NCBI RefSeq assembly: GCF_001428105.1
Contig: NZ_LMSJ01000002.1
Coordinates: forward strand, 3,163-67,162
DNA length: 64,000 nt
Source of the DNA: Paenibacillus sp. Soil766
GTDB taxonomy: Bacteria; Bacillota; Bacilli; Paenibacillales; NBRC-103111
Reading direction: 5' to 3'
Under the pieces are notes generated by a model. The model searched no databases. It worked only from the letters and a program-made list of their open reading frames with translations, and had not been told where the DNA came from. Below are positions 26,061-35,001 of the stretch, piece by piece. Numbering within the stretch: the stretch's first letter is position 1; each line of letters opens with the position of its first letter. The position numbers were made by a program, and so were the translations under genes.

Positions 26061-26756
26061 TTACATCTTCGCATCCAACAATATGCCGCGCATCGGAACC
26101 GGCAAATAGGCCTCAAGCTGCGATTGATATTGACCGTATGGCTTGAGCGGTGATGAGGAAAGTTGAAATAATGAGACGGAAGGCAGCTGCTGCAGACGAT
26201 CAATACTGCCCACTAAGGAGCTTGCGAAGTTGGCGAGATCAAATAAGCTTGTGCGGTTAATGCCACTAGGTTGATTTAGCTGCTTCTCTAGGACTTCAGG
26301 CTGGAGCGTCAACTTGCCAGTATCACTCTTGGTAATGCCGAGATCATGCAGTGTGCTAGGCTTTGCCGCTCCTTCCAGACCTTGAAGCAAGGCATGACTT
26401 ACATAGTCAGGTGCATCCCCTAGCTGATCTTGTAACTCATTATATGTATGAACAAATGTTTGAAGGTTCTGGGTGATGTCAGTGTGGGACTCTTTAGTCA
26501 GGTTGAACGCAGTTGTGTTGACGAGTGTCTGAGCGGATAGCTTGACGTTCTGCGTAGATTGAACTAAGCCAGCCACGTCCTTGGCAGCCGTCTGCGCGAA
26601 CTGCTTGTAGGCGAGTTGCTCATAAGGTAAATCCAACATTCGCCGTATGGTATTCGATTTACCACCATTGACCGCACTTACAGCGCCAACACGGTAATAG
26701 TCTTTATGAGTTTGATACCTGTTCACCGCCATGACGGATGGGTAAGCATTGATCAT
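26061..26756 (-). CDS. FliD C-terminal-like protein, function unknown
   Basis: 231 residues. The segment LHDLGITKSDTGKLTLQPEV near residue 140 matches the recurring pattern of FliD (flagellar cap) C-terminal domains, and the flanks are long helices (TFVHTYNELQDQLG), also FliD-like. It lacks the N-terminal FliD region, and no flagellar genes are nearby, so it may be a derived paralogue. ATG 26756 is used because GAGGTGA lies 5 nt upstream; an in-frame GTG at 26765 is inside that site. Surface or filament association is only a guess. Confidence 0.6.
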   Translation of the reverse strand: MINAYPSVMAVNRYQTHKDYYRVGAVSAVNGGKSNTIRRMLDLPYEQLAYKQFAQTAAKDVAGLVQSTQNVKLSAQTLVNTTAFNLTKESHTDITQNLQTFVHTYNELQDQLGDAPDYVSHALLQGLEGAAKPSTLHDLGITKSDTGKLTLQPEVLEKQLNQPSGINRTSLFDLANFASSLVGSIDRLQQLPSVSLFQLSSSPLKPYGQYQSQLEAYLPVPMRGILLDAKM

Positions 26757-26886
26757 TACGATCACCTCATTTCATATACACTAAGTATATCACCCCAGTA
26801 GACTGGGGTAAATTGGTACTTGTGGGGTCAATTACGGGATTACCTACATAAGATAGCATTATTGCTTCTTGTGGAGGCGGTGCCAT

Positions 26887-27333
26887 GTGATACGCAAACG
26901 TTTGGCTACCATTGACGACGCTGCTATATATCGATTAGTTGTTGAACAATTAGTCCCTTTTTCTAGAATGTATGATTCAGGAAATTCTGTGACCTACTCG
27001 GAGATCCGTAAGCGGCTGAACGCCAATAAAACGTTCGTCATCGCCAAAGGGTACAAACGGCCTTACGGCTTCATTTCGGTCATACGTAAAACGAGTAAGC
27101 TCTTCATAGATATGCTGGCTGTTGATCCGCGCGAGCAGGGTAAAGGCATTGGACATACGCTTATGAAGGCTGCTGAAGACTACGGGCGTAGTGAACGTTG
27201 CTATACGGTGGAGCTATTTGTTGATGACAGCAACCCGAAGGCGATCCGATTTTATAGTAAAAGAGGTTATGAGATTGATTCATATGTACCTGAACTTAGC
27301 TGTTATCGGATGAATAAAAAGTTGAAACGTTGA
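26887..27333 (+). CDS. GNAT-family N-acetyltransferase
   Basis: About 148 residues. The acetyl-CoA loop is visible as VDPREQGKGIGHTLMKAAED and the C-terminal beta-bulge as RFYSKRGYEID. GTG 26887 is chosen because GGAGG lies 9 nt upstream; an in-frame TTG at 26869 would precede the site. The substrate is unknown. It is convergent with the next gene, with a shared hairpin between them. Confidence 0.88.
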   Translation: MIRKRLATIDDAAIYRLVVEQLVPFSRMYDSGNSVTYSEIRKRLNANKTFVIAKGYKRPYGFISVIRKTSKLFIDMLAVDPREQGKGIGHTLMKAAEDYGRSERCYTVELFVDDSNPKAIRFYSKRGYEIDSYVPELSCYRMNKKLKR

Positions 27334-27336
27334 GAA

Positions 27337-27374
27337 AAGGGCTGTAGATGAGCTAAACATCCACAGCCTTGATT
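27337..27374. terminator. Hairpin between convergent genes
   Basis: GGCTGTAGATG pairs with CATCCACAGCC with one mismatch, in the 45-nt gap between the acetyltransferase and the Sm-like gene. It could serve both directions. Confidence 0.6.
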
Positions 27375-27378
27375 ACCA

Positions 27379-27747
27379 TTATTCACTAAACAAGGCGGCA
27401 ATATAGTCGATTTGAATATCTACAGGACGGGTGGGCTTAGCTGGTGGGGCTTGTAAAGGTCCGCCAAAACGGATGAGACCGAAGGAAGACAGCTGCTCTT
27501 GTGTTGATGGCTGATTCGGTGAAACGGGCTGAGCTTGCTTCTTTTTCCCCTTTTTCGTAGGCGTAGGCTTGGTGTTTTTGGAAGAGGACTTGATGCTTGC
27601 TTCTTGATTGTCATTTAGGATGAGCTTGTTTTTCTCCACGCGACTAACGATTCCATATATCTCAGAGCCATTCGTTAAGTAGACAAGAACGGGCTTTCCT
27701 ATAAGGTTTTTGCAGCTTTTTGCGGTGATTGGATGAAAGGGTTGCAT
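27379..27747 (-). CDS. Small Sm-like beta-barrel protein, hypothetical
   Basis: 122 residues. Residues 10-45 (LIGKPVLVYLTNGSEIYGIV, then KNKLIL) look like the first strands of an Sm-like/SH3-type barrel, in which a ligand or RNA-binding loop follows V-Y-L-T-N-G. A Lys/Pro/Ser-rich middle and a hydrophobic tail (IDYIAALFSE) follow. ATG 27747 follows GGAGG by 11 nt; a GTG at 27759 lies within that site. No partner genes. RNA binding is a guess from the barrel pattern. Confidence 0.6.
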   Translation of the reverse strand: MQPFHPITAKSCKNLIGKPVLVYLTNGSEIYGIVSRVEKNKLILNDNQEASIKSSSKNTKPTPTKKGKKKQAQPVSPNQPSTQEQLSSFGLIRFGGPLQAPPAKPTRPVDIQIDYIAALFSE

Positions 27748-27937
27748 GACTAACGGCACCTCCGTATTCGTATGTACTGTTAGCCTATGCCATGCTGATT
27801 GTAACGGTATAGACGAATGTCTAGTTTCTCATAAGAAAATGTTATGGGTTAAAGTGACTATATAAGTTGAATAGCTTGACAATTTTAGGTATGCTAAGCA
27901 TATTAACTAATTCTAATAGAGAAAGAATGATGCATAG

Positions 27938-29473
27938 ATGAGTGGAGCTGTGTTTTATATTTTCGGAGCAACGGGTGATTTAGCGAAAAGAAAACTGTTT
28001 CCAGCCTTTTATAGCCTTTATCGGGAAGGCAAGCTGGGAGATAACTTTGCTGTAGTTGGTCTGGCTCGCAGACCGCGGACGAATGAGCAATTTCGTGAAG
28101 ACGTGAAAAATTCGATTCAAGATTTCGCTCGTTACAAAAATACGGATGCTGCAGAATGGGAGAAATTTGCCCAAAGATTCGAGTACATGTCACTCGATAT
28201 TAACAATGTCGCAGGTTTCCATGAACTGAATACACTGACAGCGAAATTGGATGAGAAGTACCAAACGGGCGGTAACCGTCTGTTCTATTTGGCACTTGCG
28301 CCTGAGTTGTTCGGCAATGTGTCGTACAATTTAAGTGAGGGTGGCTTGCTCCAAACAGAGGGTTGGCATCGCTTAGTTATTGAAAAACCATTCGGCTACG
28401 ATTTGCCGTCTGCAGAGCGTTTGAATGGACAGCTTCGTCAAGTGTTCGAAGAGAAGGATATTTACCGCATCGACCATTATTTGGGTAAAGAAATGGTCCA
28501 AAACATTGAGTTCGTTCGTTTCGCGAATGCTTTCTTCGAACCGCTTTGGAATAATAAATACATAGCGAACATCCAGATCACGTTGAGTGAGACTGTGGGT
28601 GTAGAAGAGCGCGGTGGCTACTATGACCACTCTGGGGCTCTTCGCGATATGGGTCAGAATCACATGCTGCAAATGCTGATGATGATGGCGATGGAACCGC
28701 CTAGTCGTCTGCATCCCGAGGATATCCGGGATGAGAAGGTGAAGGTGCTCCGTTCACTACGTCTATTCGAAGACGGTGATGATGTACGTGCGAACGTGAT
28801 TCGCGGTCAATATGCCAGTGGTTCTACCAAAGGCAAAGCTCTCCCTGCTTACCGTGAAGAGGATTCTGTGAATCCGCAATCGACGACAGAAACTTATTTT
28901 GCAGCGCGTGTTCACGTGGATAATTTCCGCTGGGCGGGTGTGCCATTCTATATTCGTACTGGAAAAAGACTACCGGTCAAAACGACAGAGGTCGTTGTCG
29001 AATTCAAGAACATTCCAAACAATGTTTATTTGGCTAAAAAGCATGAGTTAGAGCCGAATCTCCTCGTATTCCGCGTGAATCCGATGGAAGGCATCTATTT
29101 GAAAATGAACGCAAAACAACCTGGTTCAGAAGGCGTGATCGTACCTGTGGCGATGGACTTCTGCCAAAGTTGTCAAATTGGTATCAATACGCCAGAGGCT
29201 TACGAGCGTTTACTGTATGATGCAACTCGCGGAGATTCCACTTACTTTACGCGTTGGGATGAAGTCGCGCTTGCATGGTCTTATGTGGATCGCATCGCGG
29301 CTGCATGGGGCGAACAGACAGATGACCTTAAGCACTATCCTGCTGGCTCATGGGGTCCTGCAGAAGCAGCGAAGCTCTTGAGTGATGATGGATTTAAGTG
29401 GTGGCCGATTAATGGCCAGAATGAAGGAGAAGTCGATTGGGAAGCTGTTCAGAAAACAACCGTATTGGCTTAA
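27938..29473 (+). CDS. zwf: Glucose-6-phosphate 1-dehydrogenase
   Basis: 511 residues. The NADP Rossmann motif FGATGDLAKRKLFPA is near residue 10. The active-site box RIDHYLGKEMVQN contains His180, and the GLU6P-binding region lies around KRLPVKTTEVVVEF. It catalyses the first step of the oxidative pentose phosphate pathway. The RBS is weak (GAGAAAG). It ends before a strong terminator and is a single-gene unit. Confidence 0.97.
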   Translation: MSGAVFYIFGATGDLAKRKLFPAFYSLYREGKLGDNFAVVGLARRPRTNEQFREDVKNSIQDFARYKNTDAAEWEKFAQRFEYMSLDINNVAGFHELNTLTAKLDEKYQTGGNRLFYLALAPELFGNVSYNLSEGGLLQTEGWHRLVIEKPFGYDLPSAERLNGQLRQVFEEKDIYRIDHYLGKEMVQNIEFVRFANAFFEPLWNNKYIANIQITLSETVGVEERGGYYDHSGALRDMGQNHMLQMLMMMAMEPPSRLHPEDIRDEKVKVLRSLRLFEDGDDVRANVIRGQYASGSTKGKALPAYREEDSVNPQSTTETYFAARVHVDNFRWAGVPFYIRTGKRLPVKTTEVVVEFKNIPNNVYLAKKHELEPNLLVFRVNPMEGIYLKMNAKQPGSEGVIVPVAMDFCQSCQIGINTPEAYERLLYDATRGDSTYFTRWDEVALAWSYVDRIAAAWGEQTDDLKHYPAGSWGPAEAAKLLSDDGFKWWPINGQNEGEVDWEAVQKTTVLA

Positions 29474-29487
29474 AATAGGTAGTGAAT

Positions 29488-29517
29488 CCAACAGGCGAAT
29501 TCGCCTGTTGGTTTTTT
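29488..29517 (+). terminator. Terminator of zwf
   Basis: A perfect 12-bp palindrome (29488-29499 with 29500-29511) followed by TTTTTT. Confidence 0.93.
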
Positions 29518-29643
29518 GCGTGGAGGTACAAGCGCAGTAAGAAATCGCTCCATGTTGTCGAGTCTGAACGACGTAAAGGACACAATTTGTGGTATACTAG
29601 TGAATATGGCCATTTTTTCATTTTATACACTTGAGGTGCATTG

Positions 29644-30717
29644 ATGTCACGAAGAGCGTTTGTGCGATGGCTGCTCGCCATTGGGGCTGTTTTAGTAGGA
29701 TTAAGTGCTTGGTTTAGTCTGTTGGTTAAGAAAAAATTCATTCCCGAGGAACAAGCAGTTGCCGCACCCTTGGCTAGCTCCGAGCCTCCTCAAGCTACGC
29801 CAGCGCCTTCGGAGGAACCTTTGCCTCTTGGCCCGTTGATGTCCTTTTTTATCTTAAGTGATTTACATGTTACTTCGGGAGATTCTCTTCCCAACAAAAA
29901 GCTTAGACTTGCGTTAGATGATGTCACTCAGTTCGATGGTCCTGTCGATGCGATTATGCTGACCGGTGATTTGACGGATACAGGAACCGAAGTTGACTAT
30001 AAGGCATTGCGTGCCATATTGAACAATTATAAGCTTCCGCCTATTCATGGGAACATGGGAAATCATGATTATTATACGATTTGGATTAATAAAGCGAATA
30101 GTTGGGATCAGGATAACGTGCCGAACGGCAAAAGTGATGAGGTAAGTAGAGAGCAGTTCAAGAAGTTCATGGGCTATACTTCCATTTATAATGATTTTAC
30201 GACGAACGGACACTCTATCCTATTGCTGTCACAAGAAGCTTACGTGCAAGAGAAGCCTGAAGTGGGTGAAGGTGCATGGTACTCCGATGAACAACTTGCT
30301 TGGTTCAAAGGAAGACTGGGCAATTTATATAAACCAGGAAGACCTCTATTCGTGATGACGCACCAACCATTGCCGCCTGTTGGCACCAATGGGGCTACTC
30401 ACCAGCTCATTCGGGCCATTCAGTTCCGTGAAACGTTGAAGCCTTACAAGAATGTATTCGTCTTCTGCGGTCATCGTCATCAGGATTTTCAGAATGGGAC
30501 ACCGCACTATATTCAAGAAACGTTCCATTATTTCCATAATGCCTCTGTAGGGAGAACGCTGAACCGCGCGTATCAACAAACTGCACAGGATAAAGCACAG
30601 GGGATTTATGTGCAAGTATTTGCAGATAAAGTGGTTGTGCGCGGCAGGGAATTCAGTAATCGCACGTTCATCGAAGAAGCGAACTGGACCGTTCCCTTGG
30701 AGAAAGCACACGCTTGA
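29644..30717 (+). CDS. Membrane-anchored metallophosphoesterase
   Basis: About 357 residues. An N-terminal transmembrane anchor (about 8-28) and a Pro/Ala linker lead into a calcineurin-like phosphoesterase. Metal-binding blocks are visible: LSDLHVT, LTGDLTD, GNMGNHDYY, MTHQP and CGHRHQD. The catalytic domain faces outside. The substrate (nucleotide, phospholipid or teichoic-acid precursor) cannot be told. ATG 29644 follows GAGGTG by 5 nt. Confidence 0.92.
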   Translation: MSRRAFVRWLLAIGAVLVGLSAWFSLLVKKKFIPEEQAVAAPLASSEPPQATPAPSEEPLPLGPLMSFFILSDLHVTSGDSLPNKKLRLALDDVTQFDGPVDAIMLTGDLTDTGTEVDYKALRAILNNYKLPPIHGNMGNHDYYTIWINKANSWDQDNVPNGKSDEVSREQFKKFMGYTSIYNDFTTNGHSILLLSQEAYVQEKPEVGEGAWYSDEQLAWFKGRLGNLYKPGRPLFVMTHQPLPPVGTNGATHQLIRAIQFRETLKPYKNVFVFCGHRHQDFQNGTPHYIQETFHYFHNASVGRTLNRAYQQTAQDKAQGIYVQVFADKVVVRGREFSNRTFIEEANWTVPLEKAHA

Positions 30718-30770
30718 TTCTGAAGAAAGTCTATATGTATATGAGCACCGGAAGTTCCAGCTGAATGCAA

Positions 30771-30786
30771 TATTCGATGTCGAATA
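30771..30786. repeat. Short perfect inverted repeat
   Basis: TATTCGA-TG-TCGAATA, 7-bp arms with a 2-nt centre, in the gap before prfC. It could be an operator half-site pair; no binding protein is suggested. Confidence 0.4.
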
Positions 30787-30862
30787 CGCTTCATGGACTA
30801 CTTCGTGATCAAAAGTGGACTTTTTGAACTACCTCTAAAATAAGAAGGGAATAAACGAACAC

Positions 30863-32446
30863 ATGAAAACGCAACTCACAAAAATTCTCGAAACGGAAGT
30901 CGCTAAACGACGGACGTTCGCGATTATTTCTCACCCGGATGCCGGGAAAACAACACTAACAGAGAAACTGCTCTTATTCGGGGGCGCTATCCGTTTAGCC
31001 GGAACGGTTAAAGGTCGTAAAGCAAGTAAACATGCCACATCAGACTGGATGGAAATCGAGAAGCAGCGTGGTATCTCCGTAACGTCAAGCGTGATGCAGT
31101 TCGACTATGAAGGTCACCGCATCAACATTCTAGATACACCAGGTCACCAAGACTTCAGTGAGGACACCTACCGTACTTTGACAGCTGCCGATAGCGCGGT
31201 GATGTTGATCGACGTTGCCAAAGGGGTCGAGACTCAGACGAAGAAGTTATTCCAAGTATGTCGTATGCGTGGGATTCCTATTTTCACTTTTGTTAACAAA
31301 TTGGACCGTGAGGGCCGTGATCCTTTCGAGCTGTTAGAAGAGCTTGAGGAAGTGCTCGGCATTCGTTCCTATCCGATGAACTGGCCAATTGGCTCAGGTA
31401 AGCAATTCTGTGGTGTGTATGACCGTGGGAAATCGCAATTGGAACTGTATCAAGGCGATGATCATAGGGAGATTGAAGTCCGCAAAGTTGATGGCGTGGA
31501 AGATCCGTTAGTAAAACAAATCGCAGGTGATTTCCTGCATAAGCAATTGTGCGGAGATATCGAGCTGCTCGATGTCGCTGGGGATCCTTTTGATATGGAT
31601 AAAGTGATGAAGGGTGAGCTTACGCCTGTCTTCTTCGGAAGCGCAGTGAACAACTTCGGTGTGCAGACGTTCCTAGAGAACTTCTTGCAGCTGGCACCAC
31701 AACCTGAGCCTCGCACAAGCACAGCAGGTGTGATCGAGCCAACGAGAGAGAAATTCTCTGGCTATGTGTTCAAAATTCAAGCGAATATGAACCCGGCTCA
31801 CCGTGACCGTGTAGCTTTCTTGCGGATCGTCTCCGGAAAGTTCGAACGGGGAATGTCCGTGAAGCATGTAAGGCTTGGCAAGGATATTAAGCTGGCGCAG
31901 CCGCAGCAGTTCCTAGCACAAGATCGTGATATCGTGGAAGAGGCTTTCCCAGGGGATATCATTGGTCTATTCGATCCAGGTATTTTCCGGATTGGTGATT
32001 CCTTAAGTGAAGGTGAAGAGGTCGTTTTCGATGAACTGCCAACGTTCTCACCGGAGCTATTCAGCAAGGTATCGATCAAAAATGCTTTGAAACAAAAGCA
32101 GTTCCTGAAAGGGATCGATCAGTTAACGGAAGAAGGGATGATCCAAGTCTTCACGACGATTGGTTTCGAAGATATGATTCTTGGCGTCGTAGGCCAACTT
32201 CAATTCGAAGTACTGGAGCACCGGATGAAATCGGAGTATGGTGTGGATATTCTTTTGCAACGTCAGAATTATCAATTCGCGCGTTGGATTGTCGATGAGA
32301 AAATCGATCCAGCTAAATTCCGCATTAACTCCCAATTGGTGAAAGACAAGAAGGGGAATTTCGTAGGCTTGTTCGAAAGTGAATATGCGCTGCGCTCTTC
32401 CATAGATAAAAATCCAACCGCACAGTTCTTAACAAGTGCGCCTTAA
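30863..32446 (+). CDS. prfC: Peptide chain release factor 3
   Basis: 527 residues. The P-loop SHPDAGKTT is near residue 21, the switch region EIEKQRGISVTSS, DTPGHQDF and NKLDREGRDP are all present, and the C-terminal domains III match RF3 and not EF-G in length. It is a GTPase that recycles RF1 and RF2 from the ribosome. The start ATG follows AGAAGGGA at a slightly long distance. Single gene with its own terminator. Confidence 0.96.
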   Translation: MKTQLTKILETEVAKRRTFAIISHPDAGKTTLTEKLLLFGGAIRLAGTVKGRKASKHATSDWMEIEKQRGISVTSSVMQFDYEGHRINILDTPGHQDFSEDTYRTLTAADSAVMLIDVAKGVETQTKKLFQVCRMRGIPIFTFVNKLDREGRDPFELLEELEEVLGIRSYPMNWPIGSGKQFCGVYDRGKSQLELYQGDDHREIEVRKVDGVEDPLVKQIAGDFLHKQLCGDIELLDVAGDPFDMDKVMKGELTPVFFGSAVNNFGVQTFLENFLQLAPQPEPRTSTAGVIEPTREKFSGYVFKIQANMNPAHRDRVAFLRIVSGKFERGMSVKHVRLGKDIKLAQPQQFLAQDRDIVEEAFPGDIIGLFDPGIFRIGDSLSEGEEVVFDELPTFSPELFSKVSIKNALKQKQFLKGIDQLTEEGMIQVFTTIGFEDMILGVVGQLQFEVLEHRMKSEYGVDILLQRQNYQFARWIVDEKIDPAKFRINSQLVKDKKGNFVGLFESEYALRSSIDKNPTAQFLTSAP

Positions 32447-32461
32447 TAGCTAGCAAGTATG

Positions 32462-32503
32462 AAGAGGCTTTTCCTGAAGATTTCAGGGGAAGTCTCTTCT
32501 TGC
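32462..32503 (+). terminator. Terminator of prfC
   Basis: A 17-bp stem (32462-32478 with 32482-32498, several G-T pairs) and a 3-nt loop. The T tract is short and interrupted. Confidence 0.7.
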
Positions 32504-32570
32504 ATGTTGTCGCCAATGCTTCGTCGTATACATACACTAGGATGGGAGAATTCGAAGCTGGAGGCTAAGT

Positions 32571-33371
32571 ATGAAGAAAATGAGGAAGAAAAATGTAAAG
32601 AATCCGCTATCATTGAATAAGGCGAGATACGTAAGCAGTAAAATTGGCAAAACGAAGGCCGTCGAGTCTGTCGAATCACTTCGCAAGTATGTGCCAATCA
32701 CCAAACGCATGACTTCTGTATCCTTAGAAGAAATGCTCGAAGAATATAAAATGGTCTATGTGAAACCCAATATAGGAATGTTCGGGAACGGTGTGATCCG
32801 TATCGAATTAGCAGATGAAGAGGCCGAACGGCCCTTTTCCTACCAATCTGGGGTCACGATCAAAAGGTTCAAAACCTTCGCGGACATGTACGTCTCGCTT
32901 ATCAAGGTGACAAGGAAAAGGCCTTATCTAGTACAGAAAGGGATTCATCTGTTGACCTACAAAGGGAACCGCTTTGATCTCCGCGTTATGGTGCAGCAAA
33001 CACCAGCTCGTAGATGGGAGACTACAGGGGTTATCGGCCGCGTGGCACATCCTGCAAAGATTGTTACGAACTTTCATAATGGGGGTACGTTGAAATCTGT
33101 GGACACCTTGTTAAAGAAGTATTTGCCACCTACGGAGAGAAAAGGGTTTGTAAAGCAGCTGCAAGTGATGGGAATCCAGGTGGCCAAGGCGACGAATGAA
33201 CGGTATAGAGGGGTAAAAGAAATAGGCGTCGATGTCGCCTTAGATAAAGACCTGCATCCCTGGATTCTGGAAGTGAATACAAGTCCGGATCCTTATATTT
33301 TTCGGAGATTAAAGGATAAGCGTATTTTTGCCAAAATCAGAAAATACGCCAGAGCATACGGCCGGTTATGA
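32571..33371 (+). CDS. YheC/YheD-type ATP-grasp endospore coat-associated protein
   Basis: 266 residues. ATP-grasp features include KMVYVKPNIGMFGNGVIRIE (ATP-binding Lys and glycine loop), FDLRVMVQ and the metal-binding end EVNTSPDPYIF. The YheC/D group is coat- and spore-associated in Bacilli; the ligation substrates are unknown. RBS GGAGG. It is convergent with the EAL gene, and the two coding ends overlap by 6 nt inside a perfect palindrome. Confidence 0.88.
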   Translation: MKKMRKKNVKNPLSLNKARYVSSKIGKTKAVESVESLRKYVPITKRMTSVSLEEMLEEYKMVYVKPNIGMFGNGVIRIELADEEAERPFSYQSGVTIKRFKTFADMYVSLIKVTRKRPYLVQKGIHLLTYKGNRFDLRVMVQQTPARRWETTGVIGRVAHPAKIVTNFHNGGTLKSVDTLLKKYLPPTERKGFVKQLQVMGIQVAKATNERYRGVKEIGVDVALDKDLHPWILEVNTSPDPYIFRRLKDKRIFAKIRKYARAYGRL

Positions 33372-33383
33372 AATCATAACCGG
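33362..33383. repeat. Palindrome shared by two convergent stop codons
   Basis: CCGGTTATGA-AA-TCATAACCGG, with 10-bp perfect arms. It holds the TGA of the plus-strand gene and the TAA (complement of TTA at 33366-33368) of the minus-strand gene. No T-run follows, so it may act as a compact bidirectional mRNA 3' hairpin. Confidence 0.7.
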
Positions 33384-34730
33384 TCTATTGTCATACATAT
33401 GAAAAGTCTGTTCGATATCATAGGCGGAAATCGGAGGGCTAAGCAAGAACCCTTGTATCGTTGTGCAGGTTGTTTCCTTGAGAATATCTAGCTGGCCGAC
33501 ATCTTCAACCCCTTCAGCGACAACTTGGATATTAAGGGCATGTCCGAGGTGGATGATGGCGTTCGTAATCGCCAAATCATCGGAATTGCTTTGAATATTT
33601 TTGACGAAGGAACGGTCGATTTTGAGGCAATGAATAGGAAATTCCTTCAAGTAATTGAGGGAGGAATAACCAATCCCAAAATCATCGATGGAGATGGAAA
33701 TTCCTTGGGAGCAAAGCTTATCAAGGACGGCGATCGTTTTCTCCATATTTTGCATAATAGAGCTTTCGGTAATTTCGAACTCCAAATAAGAGGGGTTAAT
33801 GCCGGTTTTTTGAATGATATGAATAGCTTTATCTGCAAAGTTCTCATCTTGAAACTGGCAAGGCGAAATGTTGACCGCAACTTGATAATGGAGCTTATTT
33901 TCAGCGAGCCACCGCGCTTTCTGTAGACAGGCTTCCCGCAATACCCATTCTCCTAGTGGCAAAATGAGGCCGGATTCCTCAGCAACCGGGATGAAATCAG
34001 CAGGAGGGATCATGCCATATTGGGGATGATTCCAACGCACCAGGGCTTCTAGACAACTAATTTGACCGGTCGAGAGCTCAAGTCGAGGTTGATAGTATAA
34101 CAATAGCTGATTCTCTGTGATCGCTTTGTGAAGGTCGGTTTCCATTTGAATCTGATTAGCGAACCGTTGTTGTGATGGCATGGAGTGAAAGGTAATGAGT
34201 TTATTCTTGCCTGTTTGTTTGGCAAGGAGGAGTGCTTGCTCTGCTTGGTGGAAAGCCTGCTGTACATTCTTAGGTGTTATCTCAAGGGCGCTCAGACCGA
34301 AGCTTGCACGAAGGAAACAGTCCTGACCCTGGTAAGTAAAGGGGGGATCAAATACGTGCGCAACACGATGCAGCGCAGATTGAAGTTGTTCTTGCTTATT
34401 TGTTCGAAGAAGAAGGGTATATTCATCATCGCCAGACCGAACGATAAGATCGATGTGATCCAATGCTGTCAATCTGCGGTTTAATTCTTGTAAAAGATGA
34501 TCTCCGCACCTGTATCCTAGGGCGAAATTCACTTGGCGAAAACGATCAATATCGAAAACAAGACATGCACGGACCCGAGAGGATGAGGTGTCATCGTGTT
34601 TTCGAACAGCATGTTCTAACTGGGCAAGGAGCTGCCCACGAGAGTGTAGTCGAGTGATCTGAGACCTGTTCTTGATAGCCTCAATCGTTGTAGACGCAGT
34701 GAACTTAAGATGGCGCCAAATTGCTTTCAT
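33366..34730 (-). CDS. GGDEF(degenerate)-EAL cyclic-di-GMP phosphodiesterase
   Basis: 454 residues. The GGDEF domain (about 35-195) has its signature altered to SGDDEY, so cyclase activity is unlikely; it may bind GTP and regulate the partner domain. The EAL domain (about 205-445) keeps the catalytic set: EALVRW, the Asn in VNIS, the Glu in EITES, IDDFGIG, LKIDRSF and VAEGVE. It therefore probably hydrolyses c-di-GMP. No membrane segment or PAS domain is seen, so it is cytoplasmic. Confidence 0.92.
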   Translation of the reverse strand: MKAIWRHLKFTASTTIEAIKNRSQITRLHSRGQLLAQLEHAVRKHDDTSSSRVRACLVFDIDRFRQVNFALGYRCGDHLLQELNRRLTALDHIDLIVRSGDDEYTLLLRTNKQEQLQSALHRVAHVFDPPFTYQGQDCFLRASFGLSALEITPKNVQQAFHQAEQALLLAKQTGKNKLITFHSMPSQQRFANQIQMETDLHKAITENQLLLYYQPRLELSTGQISCLEALVRWNHPQYGMIPPADFIPVAEESGLILPLGEWVLREACLQKARWLAENKLHYQVAVNISPCQFQDENFADKAIHIIQKTGINPSYLEFEITESSIMQNMEKTIAVLDKLCSQGISISIDDFGIGYSSLNYLKEFPIHCLKIDRSFVKNIQSNSDDLAITNAIIHLGHALNIQVVAEGVEDVGQLDILKETTCTTIQGFLLSPPISAYDIEQTFHMYDNRPVMIS

Positions 34731-34949
34731 TTACTATCACTCATTCCCATCTCATAGTTGTCCCATATCCTTTATCATAAGGCTCGAAGCAGAGATAGAC
34801 AATATTAAGAGTTTGCTTTTATGACAAAAAATGGACATTATTTTCGGGTTTCTTAATGAAAAATTGATGTAAATGTCGATTTATGGCGAAAATGAGCTAA
34901 TGAGTGAAATTATGAATTTGTATTGACAGAAGCAGCTTCTGAATGAGAA

Positions 34950-34967
34950 AATGTACGCGTGTACATT
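34950..34967. promoter_or_regulatory. Palindromic operator, probable LacI-type autoregulation site
   Basis: AATGTAC-GCGT-GTACATT: 7-bp perfect arms and a central CG, the shape of LacI/GalR operators. It overlaps or follows the -10 of a promoter with TTGACA at 34923-34928 and ends 34 nt before the LacI-family gene. Confidence 0.65.
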
Positions 34968-35001
34968 AAACGTAAAATTGGGTGGAAAGGAGCCAATCAA
35001 C

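Noticed and set aside
26869..26886. TTG start for the acetyltransferase
   Set aside because: It precedes the GGAGG site; GTG 26887 has correct spacing.
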